A stretch of DNA of 64,000 nucleotides, taken from positions 3,704,501 to 3,768,500 of the forward strand of contig NZ_CP121445.1 of NCBI RefSeq assembly GCF_029689925.1, given 5' to 3'. The stretch is from Anaerocolumna sp. AGMB13025. GTDB taxonomy: Bacteria; Bacillota; Clostridia; Lachnospirales; Lachnospiraceae. Position numbers and translations under genes: made by a program. Each line of letters starts with the position of its first letter. Positions within the stretch are counted from its first letter, which is position 1. Shown here in pieces: positions 45,393 through 55,147 of this stretch. The notes under the pieces are model-generated. The model was not told the DNA's origin and did not search any database. It saw nothing but the letters and a program-made list of their open reading frames with translations.

Positions 45393-46115
45393 CTACAGTT
45401 TAACAATCACGATCGATATATTATCTTTACCGCCGTTCTCATTCGCCTTAACTACTAATGTTTTAGCCGTTAATTCCAAATCATCAGGATTTTGTCTAAC
45501 AATATCCAGTATTTCTCTGTCATCCATCATGTTAGTCAGACCATCGGAACACAGCAGAACAGTATCCGCACTCTCCAGCTCTACCTCAAAATAATCCGGT
45601 ATTACTGTCGAATTTGCCCCTAATGCTCTCGTTATTATGTTCTTATTAGGATGAAAGCGGACATCCTTCCGCTCAATTTCACCGGTTTTAACCATTTCCT
45701 CCACCAAAGAATGATCCTCGGTAATCTGTTTTATTCCGTCCCGGATGACATAAAGCCTGCTGTCACCAACATTCGCTACATAAAGAATGGAATCTATAAT
45801 AGTCGCAGCAACGAACGTAGTACCCATACCTTGTAAATCATTTTTAGCGTTGGCTTCCTCCAACAATAAATCATTGGTATATTGTAATGCATCCGATATC
45901 ATTCCGATTGGAGTTTTTTGCTGATTTGCCCGGATTCTTTCTGTGAAGACCTCCACACAGAATCTCGACGCATAATCACCCGCATTATGACCACCCATTC
46001 CATCCGCTACAATAAACAGATTCGGCAGTCCCCCGATTTCGTTTTCTTCGCAAAAAACAAAATCTTGGTTAATCTGCCGCATTTCTCCAATATCCGTTAT
46101 TGAAAATGATCTCAT
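45393..46115 (-). CDS. stp: PP2C-type Ser/Thr protein phosphatase Stp/PrpC
   Basis: This PPM-family phosphatase dephosphorylates PrkC and its targets. The 240-aa protein carries the metal-binding motifs: DIGEMRQINQDF, FIVADGMGGHNAGDYAS, MGTTFVAATI, VGDSRLYVI, the ITEDHSLVEEMVKTGEI segment, LCSDGLTNM, and GGKDNISIVIV. It lies 16 bp upstream of prkC, the standard pairing. GGAGGTG precedes ATG. Confidence 0.98.
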   Translation of the reverse strand: MRSFSITDIGEMRQINQDFVFCEENEIGGLPNLFIVADGMGGHNAGDYASRFCVEVFTERIRANQQKTPIGMISDALQYTNDLLLEEANAKNDLQGMGTTFVAATIIDSILYVANVGDSRLYVIRDGIKQITEDHSLVEEMVKTGEIERKDVRFHPNKNIITRALGANSTVIPDYFEVELESADTVLLCSDGLTNMMDDREILDIVRQNPDDLELTAKTLVVKANENGGKDNISIVIVKL

Positions 46116-46141
46116 GCTTACACCTCCTATACAAATATTAC

Positions 46142-47185
46142 TTATTCAGAAGCTTTATCCATATAACTCTTTCTCAATTGACCACAGGCAGCATCAATAT
46201 CTGTACCCATTTCTCTTCTAATAGTAACATTAATTCTGTATTTTTCAAGTATATTTTTGAAATTTTGAATATTTTTACCTTCTGACTGTCTGTAACTGCG
46301 CTCTTTAATCGGATTGACCGGAATCAGGTTTATATGGCAGTTTAACCCCTTAATCCGTCCTGCAAGTTCTATGGCATGGGCAGGTAAATCATTCACACCT
46401 TCCACCAGGCTATACTCAAAAGTAATTCTGCGTCCGGTCTTTTCATAATAATAAACGCAGGCCTTTATCGCTGACTCTATATCAAAACGTTCCGCAATAG
46501 GCATAAGCTGTTTTCTTACCTCATCATTAGGTGCATGAAGGGACAAAGCCAAGGTTATCTGTAACTCTTCCTCTGCCAGGGCTTTGATTTTGTCAATCAG
46601 ACCGCAGGTGGAAACCGTTATATTCCTCTGGCTGATATTTAAGCCGTTTTCATCTGTCAGGATACGGACAAACTTTACGAGATTATCATAATTATCAAGG
46701 GGTTCACCTGTACCCATAACCACAACATTAGAAACCCTCTCACCAGATATACTCTGGATACGGTATATTTGATCCAGCATTTCTGAAACAGTTAAATTCC
46801 GTTCAAATCCGCCAATGGTCGATGCACAGAATTTGCAGCCCATCTTACAGCCGACCTGAGAGGAAATACATACAGAATTTCCGTGATGGTATTTCATCAA
46901 TACACTTTCCAGTACCCTTCCATCCTGCAGCCGGAATAAAAACTTTGTAGTTTCTCCTTCTTTAGACACAAGTTTATCCACCATCTTAAGATTCGTTATC
47001 TCACAAGATGACTTTAACTGTTCTCTTAACTGCCTGGACAGATTTGTCATATCATCAAAATCAACTGCAAGTTTAACATGCAGCCATTCATAAATCTGCT
47101 TTGCGCGGAAAGGTTTATCCCCAAGGTCTTGCAACAGTTCTTTTAATTCTGCCAGGTTTAATGATTTTATATCCGTTTTTGACAT
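46142..47185 (-). CDS. rlmN: Dual-specificity rRNA/tRNA methyltransferase RlmN
   Basis: RlmN is a radical SAM enzyme that makes 2-methyladenosine in 23S rRNA A2503 and tRNA A37. The 347-aa protein has the CKMGCKFCAST cluster motif (CxxxCxxC), the GTGEPLDNYDNLVKFV block, and the C-terminal methylation Cys in GTDIDAACGQLR. The start is ATG with AAAGGAAA upstream. It follows rsmB by 10 bp. Confidence 0.98.
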   Translation of the reverse strand: MSKTDIKSLNLAELKELLQDLGDKPFRAKQIYEWLHVKLAVDFDDMTNLSRQLREQLKSSCEITNLKMVDKLVSKEGETTKFLFRLQDGRVLESVLMKYHHGNSVCISSQVGCKMGCKFCASTIGGFERNLTVSEMLDQIYRIQSISGERVSNVVVMGTGEPLDNYDNLVKFVRILTDENGLNISQRNITVSTCGLIDKIKALAEEELQITLALSLHAPNDEVRKQLMPIAERFDIESAIKACVYYYEKTGRRITFEYSLVEGVNDLPAHAIELAGRIKGLNCHINLIPVNPIKERSYRQSEGKNIQNFKNILEKYRINVTIRREMGTDIDAACGQLRKSYMDKASE

Positions 47186-47195
47186 ATTATTTCCT

Positions 47196-48557
47196 TTAAT
47201 TTCTTCTTAATTTAGCAATAAAAAAGCCATCCGTATCATGAACTCCAGGCAGTAATTGAATATAACCTTCCTTCGTTGTATCACTTAACAGGGCTGGCGG
47301 AAGTAAATCCTCTATACTTTCTAATTTAAAATCATGATGTTCCAAAAACCATCGGACATTGGCAAGATTCTCTTCCTCATTTATCGTACAGGTACTGTAC
47401 AACAACACACCGCCCTTTTTCACATATTGATGGACTACCGATAGGATTTCCCGCTGTAAAGCAGCCAGATCCTTCTGCTTTTCCCTGGTCATATTGTATT
47501 TAATATCTGGTTTCTTGCCAATTACCCCAAGACCCGAGCAGGGCAGATCCGCAATTAGTATGTCAGCTTTTTCAATACTGTCCTGATCAAGAACAAGGGC
47601 ATCTGCTTCTTTTGCTTTTATATTCACATACCCTAAACGGTTTATATTCTCACGGATTAAATTAACCTTTGTCTCTGATAAATCTCTCGAATCAACCTGT
47701 CCGCTTTTTCTTAAAAGTTCCGCTGCATGGAGGGATTTCCCTCCCGGAGCAGCGCAGACATCTATGATATAATCACCATCTTTTATTCCAGAAACCGTAC
47801 CAACTAACATGGAACTCTCATCCTGAACCTGAAAATATCCATTCTTAAAGCTGTTAAGTTCGCTTAAATAGTTATAGCCTCCAATTTTAAGGGCTTCTAA
47901 AAGATAAGTCCCCTCTGAGACCAAAACCTTTTCCTGTTCTAACATCACCTTTAGTTCATTAACAGTTATTTTTTCCGTATTACATCGAATGGTAGTCTTA
48001 TTATTTTGTAGTGCTGCCTCAAAATACTGCTTCGCAGCAACATATCCATATTGGTTTATTAATTGCTCCACCAGCCAATCCGGAGCAGAATAAGTTACAC
48101 TTAAATAGCGTTTTCCGTCTTTTTTTTCCTCCGGATACACAACTTTTTCCGGATTTCTTATAATATTACGCAGCACACCGTTTACAAACCCGGACAGATT
48201 CCCAAACCCTCTTTTCTTTGCCAGCTTAACTGCTTCGTTGCAGGCAGCGGATTCAGGAACCTGATCCATATATTTTATCTGGTATACACTCATTCTTAAG
48301 AGGTTTCTGATAAACGGCTTCATTTTATTTACCTTGACACTGGAATAACAGTTTATAATATAATCCAAAGTAAACATCCGCTCAACGGTACCCTCACAAA
48401 GTCTTGTAATAAAAGCTCTGTCCTGCTTCTCAAGGTACTGATACTGATTCAGGGTCCGATTTATTACCGTATGGCTGAAATTACTGTTCTCCGAGATATC
48501 TGTTAATATCCCAAGTGTAATTTCTCTGGCACTCATGTGGTCCTTTTTATCAGTCAC
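47196..48557 (-). CDS. rsmB: 16S rRNA (cytosine-967-C5)-methyltransferase RsmB
   Basis: RsmB methylates C967 of 16S rRNA. The 453-aa protein has an N-terminal NusB-like RNA-binding domain and a C-terminal SAM-dependent domain with the VCAAPGGKSLHAAELL motif, ADLPCSGLGVIGKKPDI (PC motif) and YSTCTINEEEN (TC motif with the catalytic Cys). GTG 48555-48557 follows GGAGG by eight bases and overlaps the previous gene by 8 bp; ATG 48534-48536 with AAAGGA is an alternative start. Confidence 0.96.
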   Translation of the reverse strand: MTDKKDHMSAREITLGILTDISENSNFSHTVINRTLNQYQYLEKQDRAFITRLCEGTVERMFTLDYIINCYSSVKVNKMKPFIRNLLRMSVYQIKYMDQVPESAACNEAVKLAKKRGFGNLSGFVNGVLRNIIRNPEKVVYPEEKKDGKRYLSVTYSAPDWLVEQLINQYGYVAAKQYFEAALQNNKTTIRCNTEKITVNELKVMLEQEKVLVSEGTYLLEALKIGGYNYLSELNSFKNGYFQVQDESSMLVGTVSGIKDGDYIIDVCAAPGGKSLHAAELLRKSGQVDSRDLSETKVNLIRENINRLGYVNIKAKEADALVLDQDSIEKADILIADLPCSGLGVIGKKPDIKYNMTREKQKDLAALQREILSVVHQYVKKGGVLLYSTCTINEEENLANVRWFLEHHDFKLESIEDLLPPALLSDTTKEGYIQLLPGVHDTDGFFIAKLRRN

Positions 48558-49245
48558 GATTACGACCTCCGAATAAAATCACAAGTCTTAAAAGCTGAAG
48601 AATTGATGCAGCTGCCGCAGCCACATATGTTAAGGCCGCAGCACCGAGTACTTTCTTTGTGCCGGTAACTTCTTCGCCGTATAAGATTCCCGTTTCGTCC
48701 AATATTCTTACTGCTCTGGCAGAAGCATTGAATTCCACCGGAAGAGTAACCAACTGAAACAATACCGCACAGGAAAATAATATGATTCCAAGGTTTATTA
48801 AAGTCTGGGAATATCCCAGAAATAAACCGATAATAATTAAAGGCCAGGATACGGTTGCACCAATATTAGCGACCGGTACTATGGCTGTTCTTAAGCGCAG
48901 GGGCACATATCCTTTATCATGTTGAATGGCATGACCGCATTCATGGGCTGCCACTCCAATGGCAGCTACAGAACTCTGCCCATATACATTGTCAGACAAT
49001 TTTAAAGTTTTATCCCTGGGATCATAATGATCGGTTAAACTCCCGCTTACATGCATAACTGCCACATCATAGATACCGGCTGAATACAGAATTCTTTCAG
49101 CAGCCTGTGCTCCGGTCATACCGGATAAGCTTCTAACCTTGCTGTACTTTGCAAAGGTGGTCTTTACCCTGGCAGATGCCGCCAGTGAAAGTACTGCACC
49201 AATGATAATTAAAAAATAGGTTGAATCAAAATAAGGCAAATACAT
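48550..49245 (-). CDS. Zinc metallopeptidase (YugP/Zn_peptidase_2 family)
   Basis: The 231-aa membrane protein has an N-terminal hydrophobic segment, the zinc-binding motif VAAHECGHAIQH (HEXXH-type, about residue 105), and two or three further membrane segments near the C-terminus. It matches the YugP family of neutral zinc metallopeptidases often found between fmt and rsmB in clostridia. The substrate is unknown. AGGAGG precedes the ATG. Confidence 0.9.
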   Translation of the reverse strand: MYLPYFDSTYFLIIIGAVLSLAASARVKTTFAKYSKVRSLSGMTGAQAAERILYSAGIYDVAVMHVSGSLTDHYDPRDKTLKLSDNVYGQSSVAAIGVAAHECGHAIQHDKGYVPLRLRTAIVPVANIGATVSWPLIIIGLFLGYSQTLINLGIILFSCAVLFQLVTLPVEFNASARAVRILDETGILYGEEVTGTKKVLGAAALTYVAAAAASILQLLRLVILFGGRNRD

Positions 49246-49342
49246 AATATCCTCCTATCCGCACAATTAAGTGCTTTATTACTAGTGTTTCGATTATTCT
49301 AAATATTATGAATTGTAACTTGTGTTTCAGACATTATAAAAA

Positions 49343-50284
49343 TTAGTTGCTTCCATTATTTAATACAACTCCAGGAGCTACCGGATAACCCCTTAAAAAG
49401 GCATCTGCACTCATACGTTTCTTGCCTTCTAACTGAAGTTCTTTCACTGCTAACTCTCCACTGGCAGTTTTAATAAGAAGAGAATCCTTTGTAACAGCAA
49501 TAATCTCACCGGGCTTTCCCTCTGCTTTCGTGTCTGTTACATCGGCATCCCATATTTTTAGGGTCTTTCCATCTAAATAGGTATATGCACTAGGCCAGGG
49601 ATTTAAACCTCTGATGAACCGTTCAATTTCAACTGCCGTTCGGTTAAAATCAATAAGTCCCATGGATTTATCCAAAATCTTAACATAACTGGATTCTTCG
49701 TCCTTCTGCTTTTCTCTTGGTGCAGTACCATTTTCAATTAAGGTAAGAGCTTTTAATAAAAGATCCCCACCGCAAACTGCCAGTTTATCGTGAAGACTTC
49801 CACCGGTTTCCTTGGCATCAATTGTTACTTCCTCTTTTATAATCATATCTCCGGTATCGATTCCGGCATCCATATGCATAATTGTAATTCCGGTTTTCTC
49901 TTCCCCGTTAATGATTGACCATTGGATTGGTGCAGCTCCGCGGTATTTCGGAAGTAAGGACGCATGTACATTGATGCACCCATATTTTGGCAATTCAAGT
50001 ATTGTTTTCGGTATGATCTGACCAAAAGCAGCCACCACAATTGCATCCGGATTGATATCTTTTAGAACAGGGAAAAACTCTTCCGCTCTGACTCTGTTTG
50101 GCTGTAATACGGGTATATCATAGCGAGCAGCCATTTCTTTAACGGGAGTACTTAAAACCTGATTGCCTCTTCCTTTGGGTTTATCAGGCTGTGTAACCAC
50201 AGCAAGTACCTTGTGTTCGGAATGGACTAATTTATCAAGTACCACCGCTGCTAAATCCGGTGTCCCCATAAATACTATATTCAT
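49343..50284 (-). CDS. fmt: Methionyl-tRNA formyltransferase
   Basis: Fmt formylates initiator Met-tRNA using 10-formyl-tetrahydrofolate. The 313-aa protein has IVFMGTPDLAAVVLDKLV at the start, NVHASLLPKYRGAAPIQWSI with the Asn-His-Ser catalytic region, GITIMHMDAGIDTGDMI, and a C-terminal OB-like domain. AGGAGG precedes ATG. It forms the standard def-fmt pair. Confidence 0.98.
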   Translation of the reverse strand: MNIVFMGTPDLAAVVLDKLVHSEHKVLAVVTQPDKPKGRGNQVLSTPVKEMAARYDIPVLQPNRVRAEEFFPVLKDINPDAIVVAAFGQIIPKTILELPKYGCINVHASLLPKYRGAAPIQWSIINGEEKTGITIMHMDAGIDTGDMIIKEEVTIDAKETGGSLHDKLAVCGGDLLLKALTLIENGTAPREKQKDEESSYVKILDKSMGLIDFNRTAVEIERFIRGLNPWPSAYTYLDGKTLKIWDADVTDTKAEGKPGEIIAVTKDSLLIKTASGELAVKELQLEGKKRMSADAFLRGYPVAPGVVLNNGSN

Positions 50285-50427
50285 CTCATACGCCTCCTAT
50301 TAACTGATTCTTCCGTAATACGGTAATGTAACCAGATAGTACAAATGGATTATCTCCATTATATAAGAATAAAAAGGTAAAATCTATAGATTAAGAAAGA
50401 CTTTATAATCTTTAAGATTTTTTTAAT

Positions 50428-50910
50428 TTATTCTACTTCCTCATCAGAAGTGGAATGCAAACCGCCAATTACTTTGTCTACATATAAAACCCCGTTCAGA
50501 TGATCGATTTCGTGGCAAAGTGCTCTTGCTAAGAGTTCTGTACCCTCCACTTCGATTTCTTCAAGCTTCTCATTTAAGGCTTTTACCTTAACGTGATTTG
50601 GTCTTGTTACCACACCGGATTTTCCAGGTACGCTTAAACAGCCCTCTTCGCCGGTCTGTTCTCCGTCCGCCTCTAAAATCTCCGGATTTATTAATACAAG
50701 GGGGCTGTCACCCTCTGGTGATACATCAATTACAATAAGACGCTTTAATATCCCAATCTGAGGAGCTGCAAGCCCTACTCCTTCCGCCTCGTGCATGGTA
50801 TCAAGCATATCTCCGATCAGGACTTTCAGCTTAGGGGTTACCTCAGTAATTTCCTTTGCACGTTTGGTTAATATCTTATCTCCTATTAATCGAATATTTC
50901 TAATCGCCAT
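50428..50910 (-). CDS. def: Peptide deformylase
   Basis: Def removes the N-formyl group from new proteins. The 160-aa product has the three family motifs: [18 protein letters not shown] (metal-binding Cys) and [10 protein letters not shown] (HEXXH). ATG 50908-50910 follows AAGGGATG and gives the common N-terminus [11 protein letters not shown]; a longer frame starting at 50928 has no ribosome site. A clear sigma-A promoter lies about 110 bp upstream. Confidence 0.97.
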   Translation of the reverse strand: MAIRNIRLIGDKILTKRAKEITEVTPKLKVLIGDMLDTMHEAEGVGLAAPQIGILKRLIVIDVSPEGDSPLVLINPEILEADGEQTGEEGCLSVPGKSGVVTRPNHVKVKALNEKLEEIEVEGTELLARALCHEIDHLNGVLYVDKVIGGLHSTSDEEVE

Positions 50911-51016
50911 ACATTCATCCCTTCCCAAAAATTCATTTTATTTGATATAAATACTATATTTTCTGTGTAGATTATCTCCAATTACCTTCCCTCCATGATA
51001 ACGTACCGGACAAATT

Positions 51017-51045
51017 ATAATATACTGTTTCCGGTATTCTGTCAA
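51017..51045 (-). promoter_or_regulatory. Strong sigma-A promoter of the def-to-lgt run (predicted)
   Basis: The minus strand shows a perfect TTGACA (51040-51045), a 17-bp spacer and TATTAT (51017-51022). It lies between priA and def, so def and the genes after it can be expressed apart from murE-murF-priA. The leader is about 100 nt with no obvious riboswitch or terminator. Confidence 0.8.
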
Positions 51046-51140
51046 TGATAACAGCCTTTGTTGGATGTATTAATTTAATCTGGTTGTTGTTTCATAGCAT
51101 TTAGGTTTTCAGGTTTTAAATTTTTTCCTTGATTCGAAAC

Positions 51141-51215
51141 CTGTTTATCGGATTAGTGGCTGTTCATCGGTTTAGTAGCTGTTTATTGGATTAGTAGCTG
51201 TTCATCGGGTCAAAA
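51141..51215. repeat. 19-bp tandem array overlapping the priA 3' end
   Basis: Four copies begin with CTGTT at 51141, 51160, 51179 and 51198, exactly 19 bp apart; the unit is CTGTTTATCGGATTAGTAG with few changes. The priA stop codon is at 51191-51193, so the first copy in transcription order encodes the last residues (PMNSY) and the stop. Remaining bases down to the def promoter are plain AT-rich sequence. Confidence 0.88.
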
Positions 51216-53560
51216 TCAAATTGAATATTACAACTGTTAAAGTGTTCCGAATAATTAATATACCCTTCCAGATAATCTTTTAATTGTATCAGGCAGTCGT
51301 AATCAGCCTGTTTAATATATATCATATAGCGGTATATGTCATTTGCCTTGGATAGCACTGCTGCTGCCGGTCCTATGATTACCGTATCCTCCGTGGACTC
51401 TCTTTCTTTCATCCATTCTTTCGCAGCACCGCCAAGTAGCTTCGCCGCAAAAGCAGCTTTATTCTCGTCTCTGGCTGCCGTCAGGATGGCTAAAATATGT
51501 GCTGCCGGCGGATATTTTAACAGATTCCGGTAATTCATCTCCTGCTTGTAAAAAGAGATATAATCATTTTTGCTTGCAGCATCTATACTGTAATGTTCCG
51601 GCTGATAAGTCTGGATAATAACTTCCCCGGGGAGTTTACCTCTGCCTGCTCTTCCAGCGGCCTGGGCTAAGAGCTGATAGGTTCGCTCTGACGCACGGTA
51701 ATCAGATGCATAAAGGGATAAATCAGCGGCGATTATTCCCACCAAAGTGACCATCGGAAAATCATGACCTTTTACAATCATCTGGGTACCTACCAGAATA
51801 TCCGCCTCCAAATTAGCAAAGGCAGATAATATCTTTTCGTGTCCGTCCTTAGTTTTGGTGGTATCCGTATCCATTCGTAAAACCCTGGCACCGGGGAATT
51901 CCTTTCGTACCAACTCCTCCACCTTCTGGGTACCGGTGCCAAAGGCGGCGATATATCTGGAACCACAAGCAGGGCATTTGTCCGGAGTCCTTTCTTCATG
52001 ACCGCAGTAGTGACAGACAAGGGTTCCGTTATTATGGGCAGTTAAAGAAACATCGCAATGGGGACATTTCATAACATGCCCACAGCTCCTGCAGGATACA
52101 AACCCAGCATAGCCTCTCCGGTTTATAAACAGTATAATCTGTTCTTTCTTACTTAACCTGTCTTCCATTAATTCCCGTAAATGTATACTGAAAATAGACT
52201 TATTTTTTTTCTTTAATTCTTCCCTTAAATCCTCTATCCAAATCTTAGGCAATATTGCCTCACCGCCACGGGATGGCAGGGTATATAGTTTATACTCACC
52301 CTTAAGGGCTTTTGTGTAAGACTCAAGGGAAGGTGTTGCCGAGCCTAGCAGTACGCTTGCACCTGAAATCTCAGCCCGCTTAATGGCAACTTCTCTGGCA
52401 TGGTACTTGGGTGGATTTTCGCTTTTATAACTGCCTTCATGTTCTTCATCCATGATAATCAGCCCCAAATCCTCAAACGGAGTAAATAATGCTGACCTAG
52501 GACCAATCATAATATCAATATCACCATTTTTTGCCCGAAGGAACTGATCATAGCGCTCCCCTTGGGACAGCTTGGAATTCATAATGGAAATACGGTTTCC
52601 AAAGCGCCTGTAAAACCGCATTACGGTCTGATAGGTCAAAGCAATTTCAGGAATCAGCATAATCACCTTTTTCCCCTGCTTTATTACCGCATCAATGATT
52701 TCAAGATATACCTCTGTTTTTCCACTGCCGGTAACTCCATGAATCAGGTAGGTTTCCCGGAGTCCGGCATTATAAGCCGTTATGATCTCTTCCGATATGC
52801 ATTGCTGTTCTGCGGATAATACAATACGATCTTTTTCCGATACAGTGCTATTTAAAGGATTTCGGTATAGTTTTTCTACGTCTGTCGTAATGATTCCCAG
52901 GTTTTCTAAATCCTGAATCGTAGTTCTCGCTATGTTTAATTTGTTGACTGCAAGTTCATAATCTATTTCTAACGGGAAATCCCCGGTACTTTCCTCTTCA
53001 TTACCAGAATGTCGTTTTCCATCCCCTCCATTGACATCCACACCAGTATTCACTCCATCCGCATTGTCAACACTGGCATCCTTAAGGTCTGTGCTCTGGT
53101 CTATTAAAACTTCTAATAAACGGACTCTGCCACGATTATTTTTTCGACGGAAGAGTTCTAACTGCTCTCTTGCTTCTTCTAATGGTATGGCTAACCGGAG
53201 GGTTTTCTTTTCTTTGGATTTTACCGACTTCTTAACTGGAATTACTGTTTTAAGGGCATCGTTCATGGTAGCGCCAAAGGTTTCCTTAATCCAGTAAGCC
53301 AGGCTGATTAGCTGGCTTTCAATAACCGGTGCATCACTGACCACCTGATGAATGGGTTTTATTAAGTCTACCTTCCATTTGGGTTCGGTTGAGATTCCTA
53401 CAATATAGCCGTTAATAAAACGGTTTCCTTTACCAAAGGGCACGATGACAAGGGCGCCAATTAACGCTTTCTCTTTATATTCCTCCGGTATGGAGTACTG
53501 GTATGATTTATCTAAATTTTCATGGGAAATATCTACGATGATATCTGCATAGTTTGGCAT
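51191..53560 (-). CDS. priA: Primosomal replication restart helicase PriA
   Basis: PriA reloads the replisome at stalled forks. The 789-aa protein has the N-terminal 3'-DNA-binding domain, Walker A HGVTGSGKTEVYLEI, DEEH in LIIMDEEHEGSYKS, zinc cysteines (CRSCGHVMKCPHCDVSL, then CHYCGHEERTPDKCPACGS), and helicase motifs V-VI (VGTQMIVKGHDFP, QAAGRAGRG). A Gly/Asp/Asn-rich insert of about 40 residues after residue 155 separates the domains. It follows murE-murF. The last codons lie in a tandem array. Confidence 0.97.
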   Translation of the reverse strand: MPNYADIIVDISHENLDKSYQYSIPEEYKEKALIGALVIVPFGKGNRFINGYIVGISTEPKWKVDLIKPIHQVVSDAPVIESQLISLAYWIKETFGATMNDALKTVIPVKKSVKSKEKKTLRLAIPLEEAREQLELFRRKNNRGRVRLLEVLIDQSTDLKDASVDNADGVNTGVDVNGGDGKRHSGNEEESTGDFPLEIDYELAVNKLNIARTTIQDLENLGIITTDVEKLYRNPLNSTVSEKDRIVLSAEQQCISEEIITAYNAGLRETYLIHGVTGSGKTEVYLEIIDAVIKQGKKVIMLIPEIALTYQTVMRFYRRFGNRISIMNSKLSQGERYDQFLRAKNGDIDIMIGPRSALFTPFEDLGLIIMDEEHEGSYKSENPPKYHAREVAIKRAEISGASVLLGSATPSLESYTKALKGEYKLYTLPSRGGEAILPKIWIEDLREELKKKNKSIFSIHLRELMEDRLSKKEQIILFINRRGYAGFVSCRSCGHVMKCPHCDVSLTAHNNGTLVCHYCGHEERTPDKCPACGSRYIAAFGTGTQKVEELVRKEFPGARVLRMDTDTTKTKDGHEKILSAFANLEADILVGTQMIVKGHDFPMVTLVGIIAADLSLYASDYRASERTYQLLAQAAGRAGRGKLPGEVIIQTYQPEHYSIDAASKNDYISFYKQEMNYRNLLKYPPAAHILAILTAARDENKAAFAAKLLGGAAKEWMKERESTEDTVIIGPAAAVLSKANDIYRYMIYIKQADYDCLIQLKDYLEGYINYSEHFNSCNIQFDFDPMNSY

Positions 53561-53590
53561 ACCAATTCACCCCCTTTGATTTTTGTATCC

Positions 53591-55042
53591 TCAAGCCTCG
53601 CAGACTGCCTTTACAATTTCATCTGTTTTCATACCTCTGGAACCTTTTACAAGAATACCATCTCCTGGTTTTATATGATTAAGGAGATATTCAATGGCTT
53701 CCTGATTATTCATAAAGGAACGGGTTAAAACAGGGGCCTTTTTGTCCTGAATTGCTTTGGCAATATGAAAAGCCTCACTGCCAACAGTTAGAACTTCATC
53801 GATTTTTTGGTCAGAAATATAAAGACCCACCTCATAATGGCACTGAGCAGATAGTTCCCCTAATTCAAGTACATCCGCCAGAACTGCAATTCTTCTTTTC
53901 ACACCTGCCAATTCAAGCAATACCTGAATTCCACTTTTCATGGAGTCAGGGCTTGCATTGTAGGAGTCATCAATAAGTTTTATCTGATTAACTTCTTTAA
54001 TCTGTCCTCGCATAGCTATGGGCCGGTATTCATACAGACCTTTCTTGGCAACCCTTACCGGAATATCATAATGCTCGGCAACTGCCAGGGCAGATAAGGC
54101 ATTCAGGACATTATGCATACCAAGTACTTTTAATACGATTTCTTCCGATTCAGTGCCTTCATTTCCATTGGTATTTATACCAGAGTTCTTCTGTAAGATA
54201 AAATGAGTCTCACCATCAATGGTTTTAATATCCTCCGCGCGGTAATTGCAGAACTCACTGATGCCAAAGGAGATTACGGAGGTCTCTGCATATTTATCCC
54301 TGGTCTTATCACCAAGATCCAGAGTATCAGAATTTCTATCTAAAGTATTAAGTTCCCCCAGCAAATCGTCATCTCCATTAATAAATAATACAGAATCTTT
54401 ACCAAAAGAATTGATGATATTAAGTTTTTCTTTTCTGATATTTTCTCTGGTTTTTAACTGGGCAATGTGGGATACGCCAATATTGGTCATAACCGCAGTC
54501 TCCGGTTTTGCTATATCTGCCAGTTTTGCCATTTCTCCTTCTTCACTCATACCCATTTCGATTACTGCGATTTCATGTCTTGGTTCCATACGCAGCATCA
54601 TCAGGGGCAGCCCCACCTGGCTGTTCATATTTCCCTCTGTCTTAAGAACGTTATACTTAGTACTAAGTGCTGCTGCTATCATTTCTTTCGTTGTAGTTTT
54701 ACCTACGCTTCCGGTAATTCCGACAACCGGAAGGGTGTACCTGTTTCTGTAATAAGTCCCCAAAGCCTGAAGCGCTTTAAGGGTATCTGTAACTTTAATA
54801 TATACCTTATACTTATTCTCCGTTCCTTCTCTGCTGGTAAAGCAAGCCGCCGCGCCACTTCGAAAGGCATCTTCTATAAAATCATGGGCATCTACCCGTT
54901 CTCCTACTATAGGAACAAAAAGAGAATCCGGTTCCATATTCTTTGAATTGGTCCCTACCGAGGTAATCAGTGTATTTTCATCACCGCACAAAATCCTTCC
55001 GCCTACGGCACAGGCTATTTCTTTGACACTAAGTGCTTCCAT
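53591..55042 (-). CDS. murF: UDP-MurNAc-tripeptide--D-Ala-D-Ala ligase MurF
   Basis: MurF adds the D-Ala-D-Ala dipeptide, completing the cytoplasmic pentapeptide precursor. The 483-aa protein has the P-loop GITGSVGKTTTKEMIAAAL, the EMGMSEEGEMAKL block, NIGVSHIAQLKTRENI, and the DDSYNASPDSMKSGI motif. AGGAAG precedes the ATG. It is 105 bp after murE and 30 bp before priA. Confidence 0.97.
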   Translation of the reverse strand: MEALSVKEIACAVGGRILCGDENTLITSVGTNSKNMEPDSLFVPIVGERVDAHDFIEDAFRSGAAACFTSREGTENKYKVYIKVTDTLKALQALGTYYRNRYTLPVVGITGSVGKTTTKEMIAAALSTKYNVLKTEGNMNSQVGLPLMMLRMEPRHEIAVIEMGMSEEGEMAKLADIAKPETAVMTNIGVSHIAQLKTRENIRKEKLNIINSFGKDSVLFINGDDDLLGELNTLDRNSDTLDLGDKTRDKYAETSVISFGISEFCNYRAEDIKTIDGETHFILQKNSGINTNGNEGTESEEIVLKVLGMHNVLNALSALAVAEHYDIPVRVAKKGLYEYRPIAMRGQIKEVNQIKLIDDSYNASPDSMKSGIQVLLELAGVKRRIAVLADVLELGELSAQCHYEVGLYISDQKIDEVLTVGSEAFHIAKAIQDKKAPVLTRSFMNNQEAIEYLLNHIKPGDGILVKGSRGMKTDEIVKAVCEA

Positions 55043-55147
55043 ATTACTTCCTGCTTTCTGCTTTATATCAAATTACAAATAATGAATTACTTGGCTTCTA
55101 ACGATGCCGGTTTCAGTATATTTGATCAATCACATTAATTTTTGGTA

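Noticed and set aside
54246-54946. Overlapping plus-strand open frames of about 160 codons opposite murF
   Set aside because: Both lie fully within murF on the other strand; the murF reading has clear motifs and the antisense ones have none.
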